From the NCBI GenBank assembly GCA_014529385.2, contig CM043964.1, forward strand, positions 106,456,087 through 106,520,086: DNA of 64,000 nt, read 5' to 3'. How positions within the stretch are numbered: position 1 is the stretch's first letter; each line of letters starts with the position of its first letter. This document shows, piece by piece, positions 55,238-64,000 of the stretch. A program made the position numbers and the translations under genes. The DNA is from Adiantum capillus-veneris. Lineage: Eukaryota; Streptophyta; Polypodiopsida; Polypodiales; Pteridaceae. Under the pieces are notes generated by a model. The model was given only the letters and a program-made list of their open reading frames with translations. It searched no databases and was not told the DNA's origin.

Positions 55238-55246
55238 GGGGGGGGT
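55155..55246. repeat. (GA)n followed by poly(G)
   Basis: About 36 GA units then roughly 19 G, exactly at the truncated 5' end of LINE copy A and 67 bp before exon 6. Confidence 0.93.
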
Positions 55247-55312
55247 AATTCTCAATATGCAGATCTAACTTACGCTGTTTTGTTGTGTTTCATTGTTAAT
55301 CACAAACTAAAG

Positions 55313-55365
55313 TCAGTGAAGCTGTTATCCTGAAGACCCTCTCCTATCAAGAGGCCTGGGAAATG
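55313..55365 (+). CDS. AK-HSDH: AK-HSDH exon 6
   Basis: Residues 340-357, SEAVILKTLSYQEAWEM, the conserved link after the kinase active site. Acceptor ACTAAAG|TC is weak in pyrimidines. Donor AAATG|GTGAGG. Confidence 0.93.
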
Positions 55366-55475
55366 GTGAGGATCTTTATCTGTTGACAGTGTTGCTCTCT
55401 TATTTGAGGATAGCTTTTGTGCTCACCTTTGTACTTAACATATGCATAATCTAATGGTGTTTATATTCTCTTCAG

Positions 55476-55705
55476 TCATATTTTGGTGCCAATGTGCTTC
55501 ATCCACGAACAATCATCCCAGTTATGCGATATGACATACCGATCACAATCAGGAATGTGTTCAATCTTTCAGTACCAGGCACAAAAATATCTCGTTTTAC
55601 TGCCGTAGACACTGAAACACCGCAGCTGGGAAATGAGCCTGAAGGATGCTCCTCGGTGAAAGGGTTTGCTACTATAGATAATGTGGCTCTTATTAACGTA
55701 GAAGG
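55476..55705 (+). CDS. AK-HSDH: AK-HSDH exon 7
   Basis: Residues 358-433. It contains YFGANVLHPRTIIPVM and the start of the first ACT region (FATIDNVALINVEG, about 421-434). Acceptor TTCAG|TC, donor GAAGG|GTAATA, phase 2. Confidence 0.95.
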
Positions 55706-55786
55706 GTAATACATTTTATATAAACACTTTTCAGTTTAACTTGTGAACATATGGCAGTTTGTTATTCTTTAATGGTTAACTTTCAG

Positions 55787-55874
55787 AACTGGTATGGCTG
55801 GTGTTCCCGGAACTGCAAGTACAATTTTTGGAGCTGTTAAAGATGCTGGAGCGAATGTGGTAATGATATCACAG
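55787..55874 (+). CDS. AK-HSDH: AK-HSDH exon 8 (ACT region 1)
   Basis: Residues 434-463, with MAGVPGTAS and GANVVMISQ, a typical ACT fold segment of the threonine-sensing region. Acceptor TTTCAG|AACTGG, donor TCACAG|GTAAAT. Confidence 0.95.
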
Positions 55875-55973
55875 GTAAATGGACAATGTATGAGCTGCAC
55901 TAGCTCTTCATTCTCTCTGTATTTGACGATGTAGTGTTCATAGAACTTATTTTCTCTTTTCCTTTCCTTGAAG

Positions 55974-56087
55974 GCAAGCAGCGAACACTCCGTCTGTTTT
56001 GCTGTTCCAGAGAAGGAGGCAAAGGCCGTAGCTAAAACTCTGGAAGCAAAGTTTCAAAGAGCATTAGCAGCTGGGCGTCTGTCTAAA
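55974..56087 (+). CDS. AK-HSDH: AK-HSDH exon 9
   Basis: Residues 464-501, starting ASSEHSVCFAVPEKE, the end of ACT region 1. Acceptor TTGAAG|GC, donor TCTAAA|GTATGT. Confidence 0.95.
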
Positions 56088-56162
56088 GTATGTAGCTGTG
56101 TGCTCTTTCAGAAAATATCTGTTTTTTGAAGAAGGGTCTTACAATGCTTCAATTTGTTGCAG

Positions 56163-56261
56163 GTAGATATTATTCCCAATTGCAGCATTTTAGCGGCAGT
56201 TGGGCAGCGAATGGCAAGCACTCCAGGAGTTAGTGCAACTCTCTTCAATGCACTGGCCAAG
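56163..56261 (+). CDS. AK-HSDH: AK-HSDH exon 10 (ACT region 2)
   Basis: Residues 502-534, IIPNCSILAAVGQRMA then TPGVSATLFNALAK. Acceptor TTGCAG|GTAGAT, donor CCAAG|GTGATT. Confidence 0.95.
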
Positions 56262-56423
56262 GTGATTTCATGCAGAAGATAGTTCTTGAATTTTTTTACC
56301 CTGTTGCCGAGCTCCATGCTTGCAAGAGGGTCTGAGGCTCTGAGCCTGTCATTTTTTTTGCATTATATATTAGCTGTCTAGAGTGTTTCTACCTATTTTG
56401 ACACCTACTGCGATATCTTGTAG

Positions 56424-56618
56424 GCCAATATCAATGTGAGAGCAATAGCTCAGGGTTGCTCTGAGTATAATGTAACCATTGTTGTCAATCGAGAAGATTC
56501 AGTGAAGGCTCTTAAAGCTGTCCATTCGAGGGTTTATTTGTCAAAAACAACCATGTCTGTCGGAATTGTAGGGCCAGGTTTGATTGGTGGGACACTTTTG
56601 AAGCAGCTGAATGAGCAG
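56424..56618 (+). CDS. AK-HSDH: AK-HSDH exon 11 (ACT 2 to HSDH nucleotide site)
   Basis: Residues 535-599. ANINVRAIAQGCSEYNVT closes ACT region 2. VGIVGPGLIGGTLL (580-593) is the NAD(P)-binding glycine loop of homoserine dehydrogenase. Acceptor CTTGTAG|GC, donor GAGCAG|GTATTC. Confidence 0.95.
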
Positions 56619-57660
56619 GTATTCAATATTTTTTGTGCTAGCATACTTATTTGTCATGTGCATAAGGTTGGCCTTGAAGGCAATTCTGCACTTGGTTTGC
56701 TATTTATAAGGAAGGTCAAGCAGCAGAAATTGCATGCAGTCAGCTAGTCTCATTAGGCTATTAGGAAATCAGACGGGAATTTTTTTTTTTTGAGGGCTAG
56801 AAAACTGTGTTGCATTTGATTTGTCTACCTTTGAAACTTTTTCATTTGGCCAATTTGCGACTAGTACAAGCCTAGATAAGAGTCACACAAGGAATGTGAA
56901 TGATAATTGCAAAATATTGAAGCTTCACTGCTTCAGAAAGCAACACAGTGTGAAATTGAGCTCTTGCATGCTTAACATTAAAGAGTCCTGGGGTATCCTC
57001 TTTTATTTCTTACCTTTTGTTTTAGTTTTACAGTCAATTGACACCCCACAAATTTTTTGGTACAACCACATTTTGTAATTGCAGGAGCTTGAGACTGGGT
57101 TCTGATCACAGTCCATCCTTAAAATTAGTCAGAGGGCAATTGAATTTGAAACTTTTGGCTAGGTAATGCTTCATGTGCTCCACCTAGAAGACCAACATAA
57201 TTTATTGGAGTGGGTATAGTATGTTTGTTAGTTGCTTTGATATTGGCATCAATATTTATGTGAATTCTAGTGCTGGAAAAGCTCAGAGGGCTGAAAACGG
57301 TGCCTGCTCTTAACCGTTTTAGCAGCGTGTCTATGGCGGTCTGTTCGGTTGATACTCTTATGATGAGCGTATAAATGAGTGCATAAAATGATTTTAGTTC
57401 GAATGCTGGGGAGAACCATGCTGTTTTGCCCATGCTAAGATCGGATTTCTAGGGTAGCTCATTTTCTGCAATGGAGGAAGGAGGCTAGGGTGAGCTATTT
57501 TGATTGTATACCTGGTTGTTCTCTTTCATGGTCTATCATACTTTGGTTATACGAGCAGCATGCCAATGACCAGGTTTACATGAGGATATGCAACCTTTGT
57601 TTTAACCTCAACAGTCGTATGTCTATCTGTTGTGTTAGTGTACAATTGTCTTTATTGCAG
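56619..57660 (+). other. AK-HSDH: AK-HSDH intron 11
   Basis: 1,042 bp, AT-rich, no recognised gene or element. Open frames within it on both strands have no family features. Confidence 0.85.
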
Positions 57661-57743
57661 GCAGCTACGTTAAAGGAGGAATTCAATATTGACCTTCGAG
57701 TTATGGGGGTTTTGGGATCAAAGACCATGCTTTTAAACGACAG
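57661..57743 (+). CDS. AK-HSDH: AK-HSDH exon 12
   Basis: Residues 600-626, AATLKEEFNIDLRVMGV, part of the dehydrogenase Rossmann fold. Acceptor ATTGCAG|GC, donor GACAG|GTGAAT, phase 2. Confidence 0.95.
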
Positions 57744-57871
57744 GTGAATTCAAGAGCTCGAATATAATTGTCAGCTTCGGTTCTGGTCTCTGTTTAAGGA
57801 TGAGGTTGTGTTTGTTAGTTTTTGGGAAGGTTTCAATGACTGTTGTTGAATTATCCCTTTGATCTGTGCAG

Positions 57872-58097
57872 AGGAATTGATCTTGATTCATGGAAGCATT
57901 CACTTAAAGAGAATGGGGAACCCGCTAACATCCAGAAGTTTACAGAGCATTTGCAGTCAAATCACTCTATCCCTAACACAGTGATCGTGGACTGCACTGC
58001 AAGTGCGGAAGTTGCAACGCATTATCACCATTGGATCACGAGAGGCATACACATAATTACACCAAATAAAAAAGCAAATTCTGGTCCATTAGATCAG
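57872..58097 (+). CDS. AK-HSDH: AK-HSDH exon 13
   Basis: Residues 627-702. It contains VIVDCTAS and the homoserine-dehydrogenase signature TPNKKANSGPLDQ (690-702). Acceptor TGTGCAG|AGG, donor GATCAG|GTACCT. Confidence 0.95.
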
Positions 58098-58285
58098 GTA
58101 CCTCGAAAGTGTCAAAGTTCTACTGTGTCCAAAACTTAATTGAAATTTTTGCTGTAATTTTTATCCTCAAGGCGAAAGCATTTTGTTCTGCTTGCTGATT
58201 GTCATGAACATGTCTACACAATGCATTGCACATGTCTTTTGAGCAGCATTAAGCAAGAAATAACATGTTGTACTTGTGTGTGAAG

Positions 58286-58431
58286 TATCTTCGGCTTCGA
58301 GCTCTACAAAGGCAATCATACACACACTACTTCTATGAGGCTACAGTAGGGGCTGGATTACCCATAATCAGTACATTGCGAGGATTACTTGAGACTGGGG
58401 ACAAAATTCAGCGTATAGAGGGAATTTTCAG
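58286..58431 (+). CDS. AK-HSDH: AK-HSDH exon 14 (HSDH catalytic core)
   Basis: Residues 703-750, including YFYEATVGAGLPIIS and TLRGLLETGDKI, the substrate-site region of homoserine dehydrogenase. Acceptor TGTGAAG|TATC has a short pyrimidine tract. Donor TTCAG|GTTATT, phase 2. Confidence 0.93.
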
Positions 58432-58526
58432 GTTATTACTGATATTTTCAGCTGCTGATAAATTTTCATTTTTAAAATTAAAATTATTAACCTGGATTCA
58501 ATGGACATATCTTCCAATGTTTGCAG

Positions 58527-58662
58527 TGGAACTTTGAGCTACATCTTCAACAATTTTACTGGTGATAAGTCCTTTAGTCAGATTGTTCTGGAGGCAAAAG
58601 CTTCAGGGTATACGGAGCCAGACCCTCGCGATGATCTTTCTGGAATGGATGTGGCAAGGAAG
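58527..58662 (+). CDS. AK-HSDH: AK-HSDH exon 15 (HSDH catalytic residues)
   Basis: Residues 751-796. It holds [11 protein letters not shown] and [16 protein letters not shown]; the Asp792 and Lys796 pair corresponds by motif to the catalytic residues known in yeast homoserine dehydrogenase. Acceptor TTTGCAG|TGG, donor GGAAG|GTATGC. Confidence 0.95.
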
Positions 58663-58738
58663 GTATGCAGCACAATTTTTGTCAAATATCTTATTTCAAG
58701 AACAATGGATCAAAAACGTTCTGACCTTGTACTAACAG

Positions 58739-58822
58739 GTGACCATTCTCGCAAGAGAATCTGGCCTGAAGCTGGAGCTCGAAAATGTCCGTCCGGATAG
58801 TTTAGTTCCTGAACCTCTAAGG
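58739..58822 (+). CDS. AK-HSDH: AK-HSDH exon 16
   Basis: Residues 797-824, [13 protein letters not shown] then SLVPEPLR. Acceptor CTAACAG|GTGACC, donor CTAAGG|GTGAGT. Confidence 0.93.
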
Positions 58823-58966
58823 GTGAGTAGCTCTATCTTGGAAATTTCACGAAGGTTACTTCTAGGTAGGAGCATAGCTACTCTCCCTGTTTTATTACGC
58901 AGACGCTAACACCAACGTCCCTTTTGGCTATCCATGGATACTGTGCACCACAACCGTATTTTGTTT

Positions 58967-59043
58967 TGTTATGATGTTTTACGGTTCAAAGTCATCATGA
59001 TGTTTTACGGATCAAAACCGTTATGATGTTTTACGGTTCAAAG
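58967..59043. repeat. Short tandem array in intron 16
   Basis: Three copies of (t)catgatgttttacgg(t/a)tcaaa-like units, spaced 20-32 bp. Confidence 0.8.
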
Positions 59044-60351
59044 CCCCTGGTGAGTTCTTGTTGTCTACTAAATCTGGAACATATTATGCGGTGTTTCATA
59101 ATCAATGTAGGTTTTGATGAAACAGCTAGCTTCCTGCTACTGCATTTTTGCTTGTGTAGCAGGCCTGCATTTCATAGTGCATATTGATAGTGGGAAAAGA
59201 GCGACAGTTAGAGAATGGAATCTAAGCAAACCTGCTGATTGTGCACCATCACCATGTAACATGCTAATATATACAATGGTAAGTCATGGAAGCTCTTAGG
59301 TGCTTTAGCCAGTTTAGCTTCCACTTTCTGCTTTGTTATCAGTCTATCCAGCCCTAGTGGATCAGGCTTGGCTCCATTCTGGGTTTTCACATGCCTTTCT
59401 TTCCGAATTCGGTCTTGCATTTAGGAGCGGAAATTTGAGCAAATGCATGCTTGTTCTATCTCGATAGCCTTGGCATATATAGGATGATTCTTCTGGGCCT
59501 CAACTCTTATCTGGAATGCTTCCTTGAGCAAAGTTTCTCTGGACCGGTGTTTTTCATGTTGTGACACTTTCTCATTCAAATACTCTTCCTAGCATACCAT
59601 TTTTTTAGTAGAAGAAAACTATTTTTGATTCCAGAAAGAAAGAAAACTTGCTTCAAGAACATGTAAAGAATGATGTGAACGCTGCTATGCATCGAACCTT
59701 TTTATTAAGAGGGTGAAGGCTCAAACTCTCATATTGGATTCTGATAAGATTATGGATGCCGATATTTACAGGGAAAGACTGAATGTACCTCAGTATGACA
59801 CGCACAAGATTGGATTGGATTTATGTGTCAGATAAACGAAGCAAAGGCATGGTTTGGCAGGGTGTGTGTTACACTTGCTATGGCTTGATGTAGTTTGACC
59901 CAATGCAAACCAGCAATGGATTGATCTGTCAGGAAAAAAACATTTAGGCATGGTCTGGCAGGGTATATGTTCTGGATAATATACGTAACCATATAAGATG
60001 TGTCAAATACATTAGGCGCCCATTTTTGGCACAAACCAAGAATAGATTAATGTGCCAAGAGCAGGGGGCTTCCTATTTGGGAAGTGCAGGTTTGGTAGTT
60101 CACGCTGAGAATCTTCTTCTACTGTCTTTTTGCTCTCTTTCTTCATAGTTTTTAGATAAATTTTCCTTTTTAGCCGGGGCTTTCTCCTCCCTGTGGCTTT
60201 AGTAGTCTATCAGTTTTTCATTTTTTCGATTGCGTCTTTGCTGCAGTGGCCTTTGGGGCAATTACTCATTCCAGTTGTATTGATAACTAGTAATGACCCC
60301 TTGTGTATCCCAATCATATCAATTGTACTGATTTCTCCATTGTATCTTTGT

Positions 60352-60381
60352 TGTACTGGGACATTACTTAATCCCAGTACA
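60352..60381. repeat. Perfect 10-bp inverted repeat
   Basis: TGTACTGGGA and TCCCAGTACA separated by 10 bp, in intron 16, 105 bp before exon 17. Confidence 0.7.
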
Positions 60382-60486
60382 AGCTACGGGCTGTCATTAT
60401 TTGTGGCTCAGAGCCTTGCTTGATTAAACGGTATTGATGCCCAAGCCTCTACTGGCACTATATTTGAGCAAGAGGTGTTTGTGCAG

Positions 60487-60579
60487 GAGGGTTGCTCTAC
60501 AAAAGAATTTCTAAGCAGGCTCCAGGAATTTGATGCTGATCTCACAAAGCTGAGAGCTGAGGCTGAGAAATCTAATGAG
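60487..60579 (+). CDS. AK-HSDH: AK-HSDH exon 17
   Basis: Residues 825-855, a charged, probably helical segment (FLSRLQEFDADLTKLRAEAE) equivalent to the variable linker before the C-terminal strand. Acceptor TGTGCAG|GAG, donor ATGAG|GTAACA. Confidence 0.9.
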
Positions 60580-60656
60580 GTAACAATATTTTTTCTTGGT
60601 AGAGACATCTATTCACAGAGGAAACAATGGTAGTGAACTTTTGTTTTCCTGTGCAG

Positions 60657-60902
60657 GTATTGCGCTATGTTGGAATAGTGGATTTGCGAGAAAAGACGGG
60701 CAGTGTGAAGTTGGAGCGGTACCCGAAATCGCACCCTTTTGCACAGTTGTCCGGGTCTGATAACATCATCTCTTTTACAACACAAAGATATCACAAGCAA
60801 CCACTTATTGTGAGGGGCCCGGGAGCAGGAGCTGAAGTCACGGCAGGTGGTGTATTTAGTGACATTTTGCGCCTAGCCTCTTACTTGGGAGCCCCATCTT
60901 AA
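60657..60902 (+). CDS. AK-HSDH: AK-HSDH exon 18 (C-terminus)
   Basis: Residues 856-936 and the stop TAA at 60900-60902. It contains VLRYVGIVD, HPFAQLSGSDNI, LIVRGPGAGAEVTAGG and the conserved end SDILRLASYLGAPS. Acceptor CTGTGCAG|GTATTG. Confidence 0.96.
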   Translation, partial: VLRYVGIVDLREKTGSVKLERYPKSHPFAQLSGSDNIISFTTQRYHKQPLIVRGPGAGAEVTAGGVFSDILRLASYLGAPS

Positions 60903-61372
60903 ATATGCTGCAGAGCAGTGACAGGAAAGGTTTTTTTACAAACTTCCGTGTCTCATGGAACTACTTTGGCAGATGGCCTTGTGCCTGACGAGGATCCGCA
61001 TGCAGAGCATGTGTGATCACAGTTTTGAGCAATAAGGGAGCTCCATGTTGCATAAATTGTGCAACCCTGTATTTTTACCTTTCCAAAAAATTGCATGGTC
61101 TCATCATTGAGTTGAGTTCATCCTTTAAAAAAAAAACTGCTGTTAAAGCTTGCTCGGTTGTATGCTTCGAAACAATCGATATTGATCTCGGAGAGGCATT
61201 TTTTTGCCTGCATTAGGGCCTTAGAATTGCACGTGACTCTTGGGAGCAATCATGGAAAGCTTGCCGCTAAGTGCCACATGGCAAGGTAATTAGATGGCAA
61301 TTTGTGGCAATTTTATTTTCTTATAACAGGGGCATTGACTAAGCATCGTCTTATGTATAAGGCACAACCCCG

Positions 61373-61404
<32 letters not shown>
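61373..61404. repeat. Poly(C) tract of 32 bases
   Basis: An uninterrupted C run about 470 bp after the AK-HSDH stop codon. Confidence 0.92.
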
Positions 61405-61406
<2 letters not shown>

Positions 61407-63170
61407 TTCCCCCTCCCTCCTTTTTTTTTCTTATATGTTTAGGCTATTGTGACTTTTCACCCTGTTTTTCTGAGAGATTGGATGTATTGTATGTACCGAC
61501 ACTTGTGAATATTCAAAGAGTGGGTTATTTTGTTGAATGTCTCTTCATTGGCTATCAGACATACCTTGAAAGGTAATTAAGATCTTTTAAGGAAAACTGC
61601 CGCATATGAATCTATTCTATCTCCTAAGACAATAAAATTTGAGTTCAGACGGAGTGCAAGAGGAGGGATATGGTTCTTTTAATGCCTGGCGAAATGGTGT
61701 GGGCAAGGCCCTGCTCAAACCCTTCAACCACTACACATGGTCATTGCAAGAAGAGCTTATATTCTTGAACGTGGAGCGTTAGAAATCCTTGTTGTATCAA
61801 AGAAAAGAAAAGAAAAGAGCAGCTGATACGGGCTCAAACTATGTGCTTGCATCCCTTGATCATGGAGTGAACTTGTATGGGTACAATTACGCATCTGTCT
61901 ATGTTGGACACAGGCATTGAAGCTACTTGACATGCAATAATGGCGTAGGGAAAGGACACCGAGTGTCGTTTCCACGTAATAGTGGCGATCCATTGACGGA
62001 GGTAGGAGGCCATGGGAAGCCATTATTACGTGGGGAGGACATTCTATGTCCTTTCACGACCGTCAAGGTTGGGATGAGAGGGACTGCAGTGATCAGTGAC
62101 CACTCAATGTCCGCAATGTGCCTGCGTTGGTGAAATGATGAGCAGATCTATGGATCGTTGACACCTCAGCGCCAAACACAGCAGGCTCGGGACTGAATTG
62201 GATTACTCCCACTGATATGTCAGCATGGGAAGCATAGATGCAATTAGCTGAGGGCAGCTTCGCTCATGGCACGTTATCCCTTAGAGCAGGTGACAGTGAC
62301 CAATGAGTAAACAGAGGGGATTACGAGTACTGACGTGTTGGCAGTTGAGTGCATTCCCATTGTTGGTGTGGACTGATCCTATTGGTCGAATGGCGAGAGC
62401 TTGCCGCATGCTAACTTGTCAGACATTTGATGGACGACTGGTCAGATTTTCAGGCATCTTGATTGGATGGTCAGGATCTTCAACCCCTCGTCTCACGACC
62501 TTGATGGTACTACTAGCTTTGTTCCCACTCGAAGAAAATGCCGATATGATGACCCCTCTAGGATTCTAGTGCAAAGGCTTTTATAACTAACATTAATCCG
62601 ATGCTTGCTAATAAAATATGCTGTATATAATGACTATACTAGGGTCCAGTGCAAGTGGCTCACATAAAACACCAATTTGAAGCATCTCTACAAATGTTCA
62701 AGAGATGGTATATAAATAATTTCTTGGACATCTATAAATGTTACACTTCTTAGGGTTTTTATGCATTAAAACTATGTGAGATGATATGTTCACAAAAGGT
62801 GAATGCATGAAGGGCATTGTTAGAAACAACATGCTTACTACATAAATATTTGGACTCTGTTATTTTGAGGAGAACAATCAAAGGTAGATGCAACCTAGCA
62901 TGAAAGACAAGGAGAACAATCAAAGGTAGTTGCAACATGATTTCCAATGAAGTGCATATATTCTTGTTAATACACAAAGATCCACTTCAAGGGGCATCAC
63001 ATTGTATGAGTGCTGGGAAAACATTTTTGTAATCCTCCTCTAGGCCGCACCAATGTAGATTGATGCCAAACAAGAGCAGAGGCTTATGTGGTTTTGTCAC
63101 CCAAAAGATGGCAAAAACACCTTTTCATTCATTTTAACAAAAAAATGCTCATGGGACTATTGTACAAACA

Positions 63171-63411
63171 AATAAAAATCTAGAGGTCTTGTACTCAATT
63201 CCTTGCAAACAACATACAAGTGACCATTTTCCCCTTCTAAAGATGAATTGATGTCACTGATAGGATAAGAGAATTGAATAGAGGTATTGTACTCAACTAA
63301 ATAAAAATCTAGAGGTCTTGTACTCAATTCCCTGCAAACAACATACAAATGAACATTTTCCCCTTCTAAAGATGAATTGATGTCATTAATAGGGTAAGAG
63401 AATTGAATAGA
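63171..63411. repeat. 129-bp tandem duplication
   Basis: Two copies starting aataaaaatctagaggtc at 63171 and 63300, about 95% alike; the second copy is slightly shorter. Confidence 0.9.
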
Positions 63412-64000
63412 CCATAACTTTTATTGAAAAACAACTTTGCATGCTATTCATAAAATAAACAATAAATGCACGTATTTTGTGTAGGTTGTTGATTCTCACA
63501 TTGCTCTCCGTGAAACTAGCCTTAGAGAAAGACATCGAGGATGACGATAGAGGAAGGGGGGAGGAGAGAAAAGTGATGGTCCACAAATATTTTAACAAAT
63601 TTAGTGAAAAATGGAAACGAGCTTGAGTTGCACTTAAATTCACTTTTTAAGATCTTGGCATTAGCATGGAGAAGTTAAATGTTGGGCATCTTTCCCCGGG
63701 AGATAAGCATTGGGCACAATTTCCAAAGATCTAGCCATTGATAGTGCTTCATGGTTGAAGTATAAAGCCCTCCATTCCACGTCCCTAAATGCTGTGATTC
63801 TCAAATGCCTATCCTCATGCTTGGCTTTCCTCCTCTCTTGGCCTTTTGCCACAACTTCTGAAGGCCATTGAAATTATAGGATAGGAATGAAATGTGTATT
63901 GTTGAAATGAATGAGAAAATTTATTCAAATTTGTCCCTTTTCATTGTGTGTAATTGTTTTTATCATGCACCAAGACTTTCTACATTGCCAAGTTGAGCCA

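Larger units (their letters stand above)
33656..55312 (+). other. AK-HSDH: AK-HSDH intron 5 (21.7 kb, nested transposons)
   Basis: GT at 33656 to AG at 55311-55312. It contains two copies of one LINE, a gypsy remnant, two solo LTRs, a complete gag-protease LTR element and a full-length LINE. Phase 1 is kept across it: the split valine codon joins exon 5 to exon 6. Confidence 0.95.
58823..60486 (+). other. AK-HSDH: AK-HSDH intron 16
   Basis: 1,664 bp without a recognised gene. It holds a short tandem array (58967-59043), two copies of a ggcatggt(t/c)tggcagggt motif near 59847 and 59948, and a perfect 10-bp inverted repeat at 60352-60381. Confidence 0.8.
12814..60902 (+). other. AK-HSDH: AK-HSDH gene: bifunctional aspartokinase/homoserine dehydrogenase (48.1 kb, 18 exons)
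   Basis: Eighteen exons on the + strand join in phase into 936 codons plus stop (2,811 bp). All introns have GT...AG ends. The protein has a probable transit peptide (about residues 1-95), an aspartokinase domain (KFGGT at 105-109, KRDGSDFSA at 303-311, TDVDGVYSADPR at 327-338), two ACT-type regulatory regions (about 421-500 and 509-575) and homoserine dehydrogenase (GPGLIG nucleotide-binding loop at 584-589, TPNKKA at 690-695, catalytic-type D-V-A-R-K at 792-796, end YLGAPS). It phosphorylates aspartate with ATP and reduces aspartate semialdehyde to homoserine with NAD(P)H, in plastids. The family is normally inhibited by threonine. Length matches the plant family at roughly 900-940 residues. 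Introns 1 (18,588 bp) and 5 (21,657 bp) are filled with transposons. No coding lesion was found, so I expect it to be functional. Confidence 0.95.
60903..64000. other. Downstream region of AK-HSDH, no gene recognised
   Basis: The 3' UTR begins at 60903; its end is not clear. An AATAAAAT word at 61631 is a possible but distant polyadenylation signal. The remainder is AT-rich with a poly(C) tract and tandem duplications. Frames at 61927-62133, 62303-62569 and 63661-63852 have no recognised domain. Confidence 0.55.

Noticed and set aside
61927-62569. Two + frames downstream of AK-HSDH as a possible next gene
   Set aside because: No domain, no splice-consistent extension and no conserved motif; they look like chance frames in intergenic DNA.
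63661-63852. Minus-strand 63-codon basic frame at the window end
   Set aside because: No family recognised, and the window ends before any context could support it.

Overview
The window is nuclear DNA of a land plant. It holds one large intron-rich host gene set in dense retrotransposon debris. The host gene encodes a plant-type bifunctional aspartokinase/homoserine dehydrogenase with a probable plastid transit peptide. Chromodomain-type Ty3/gypsy elements, L1-type LINEs and a decayed PPR gene sit around and inside it. Introns of about 20 kb point to a large-genome lineage; a fern or similar seed-free vascular plant is my guess, but the sequence alone does not prove it.

Layout. 1-2.8 kb: decayed Ty3/gypsy and LINE fragments. 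3.6-8.65 kb: a complete non-autonomous LTR element (177-bp LTRs, CCACA target duplication) inserted in a LINE ORF1 remnant that resumes at 8.65-9.07 kb. 9.7-10.6 kb: a PPR pseudogene. 12.8-60.9 kb: the AK-HSDH gene on the + strand, 18 inferred exons joined in consistent phases, 936 codons plus stop. Intron 1 (18.6 kb) holds a 3' LTR, a decayed gypsy RT, and a minus-strand chromovirus whose gag is interrupted by a second element with two 2,000-bp LTRs. Intron 5 (21.7 kb) holds a gypsy/LINE chimera cut by a solo LTR, and an old LINE cut by three later insertions: a gag-protease LTR element, a solo LTR and a full-length LINE. Each of these has an exact target duplication. 61-64 kb: downstream sequence with simple and tandem repeats and no recognised gene.

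The only clearly functional gene is AK-HSDH, which catalyses the first and third steps of the aspartate pathway to threonine, methionine and isoleucine. Exons make up 2.8 kb of its 48.1-kb span, so its pre-mRNA must be transcribed and spliced through several complete elements. Four mobile elements have exact target duplications at both ends, and one more solo LTR has matching 5-bp flanks but a non-canonical end, so insertion order can be read directly. No tRNA, rRNA, CRISPR or prokaryotic feature was seen. Exon boundaries were inferred by eye from splice sites, reading frame and remembered family conservation.
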